A stretch of DNA of 64,000 nucleotides, from assembly GCA_021229015.1 (NCBI GenBank), contig CM037791.1, positions 54,557,897 to 54,621,896 of the forward strand. The letters run 5' to 3'. The DNA comes from Solen grandis (taxonomy: Eukaryota > Mollusca > Bivalvia > Adapedonta > Solenidae). Position 1 is the first letter of the stretch. The number at the start of each line of letters is the position of its first letter. Made by a program: the position numbers and the translations under genes. Of this stretch, positions 63,416 to 64,000 are shown one piece after another. The notes beneath the pieces were generated by a model that worked only from the letters and a program-made list of their open reading frames with translations, did not search any database and was not told the DNA's origin.

Positions 63416-64000
63416 CTAAATTAATAGATTTTTTTTTTTTAAATTGGTTTCCCCTATGAGGATTAGGTATTCTACATATATATTGTATACAACTGCCAAT
63501 ATTTTAATTGAGTTTTTAGAAAATATATGCTTTTTTTTACCCTATGATTTTAAAAATTATTGCTTTTTTGCCAAACATACTCTTACACTCATGCTTATCT
63601 ATTACTTGGCATAGGCACAAATGTGTAGGGGTAGTTTTCTTTTAGGCTTTTATGATTTATATCTTTCTAATCAGTAATTTTCTTAAGGCCTAATTTTCAA
63701 TGATATCCTGGATGGCTTTATCCTTAAAAATCAATCCCCACGAAAATATTTCAGTTATAAGACACACATTTTGTAGAACATGAACCCACAAATATATGTC
63801 CCATTGAAAGTAACTTTACTATAAATTACCGTACACAACAATTTGTGTTGTACATTTTGACAGACTGAAAGCTATCCATACCTCACCATGGCTAATCATA
63901 CGGTGAACTGTTTTATTTACATGGCATAAGATTACCGTTAGACTGTTACATTAAGGAGGGGTAGGATAAAGGTGACACATTCTCATAACATGGCATTACT
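63416..64000. other. Upstream intron of nucleoporin, nothing recognised
   Basis: AT-rich sequence to the window edge with no further exon that I can support. Confidence 0.45.

Overview
This is a window of animal nuclear DNA, most likely from a bivalve mollusc. It is AT-rich and intron-rich, with short exons bounded by GT/AG, very dense interspersed repeats, a Rab11 gene almost identical to the vertebrate protein, and repeat families with GCTCACCTGAG-type termini that I associate from memory with bivalve genomes. The species call is inference. There is no sign of a prokaryotic origin.

Two host genes can be supported, both on the minus strand. The first three coding exons of a Rab11-type small GTPase lie at 1966-5291, and its 3' part runs off the left edge. 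Six exons of an FG-repeat nucleoporin span 39389-63415, with its 5' end beyond the right edge and its last exon(s) not found, possibly in or beyond the 100-N gap at 39045-39144. Splice phases agree at every junction in both genes.

The rest is mostly mobile DNA. (i) 22312-28034 is a complete-looking PIF/Harbinger element. Its plus-strand transposase is broken by one frameshift and one stop, while its minus-strand Myb/SANT-like accessory gene reads as an intact four-exon, 329-codon frame. (ii) 29881-33306 is a decayed Ty3/Gypsy retroelement without recognisable LTRs. (iii) Decayed non-LTR reverse transcriptase pieces lie at about 17705-18060 and 36690-37540. (iv) tRNA-derived SINEs occur, one with an exact 13-bp target duplication. 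(v) MITEs are present with exact ends: piggyBac type (two 234-bp copies), Tc1/mariner type, pogo-like, and one hAT-like with a 5-bp duplication. (vi) Tandem arrays include a 48-bp satellite of about 62 units inside a nucleoporin intron and a 42-bp minisatellite at 28683-29545.

The most striking signal is a set of at least seven sequence-unrelated repeat families (called A to G here) that share one terminal plan. One end reads ACWAGA, then a family-specific hairpin, then a short arm. The other end carries the inverted arm followed by TAAAA, often preceded by a CGGACG-type microsatellite, and the body consists of 150-460 bp tandem repeats. A natural empty site shows no target duplication for one copy. 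Four F-family members and one G-family member lie end to end at 5714-16758; three F members appear to have gone into the (TTA)n tract of a fourth. This fits non-autonomous Helentron/Helitron-like elements better than TIR transposons. It is a hypothesis from sequence reading only; no helicase gene is present in the window.
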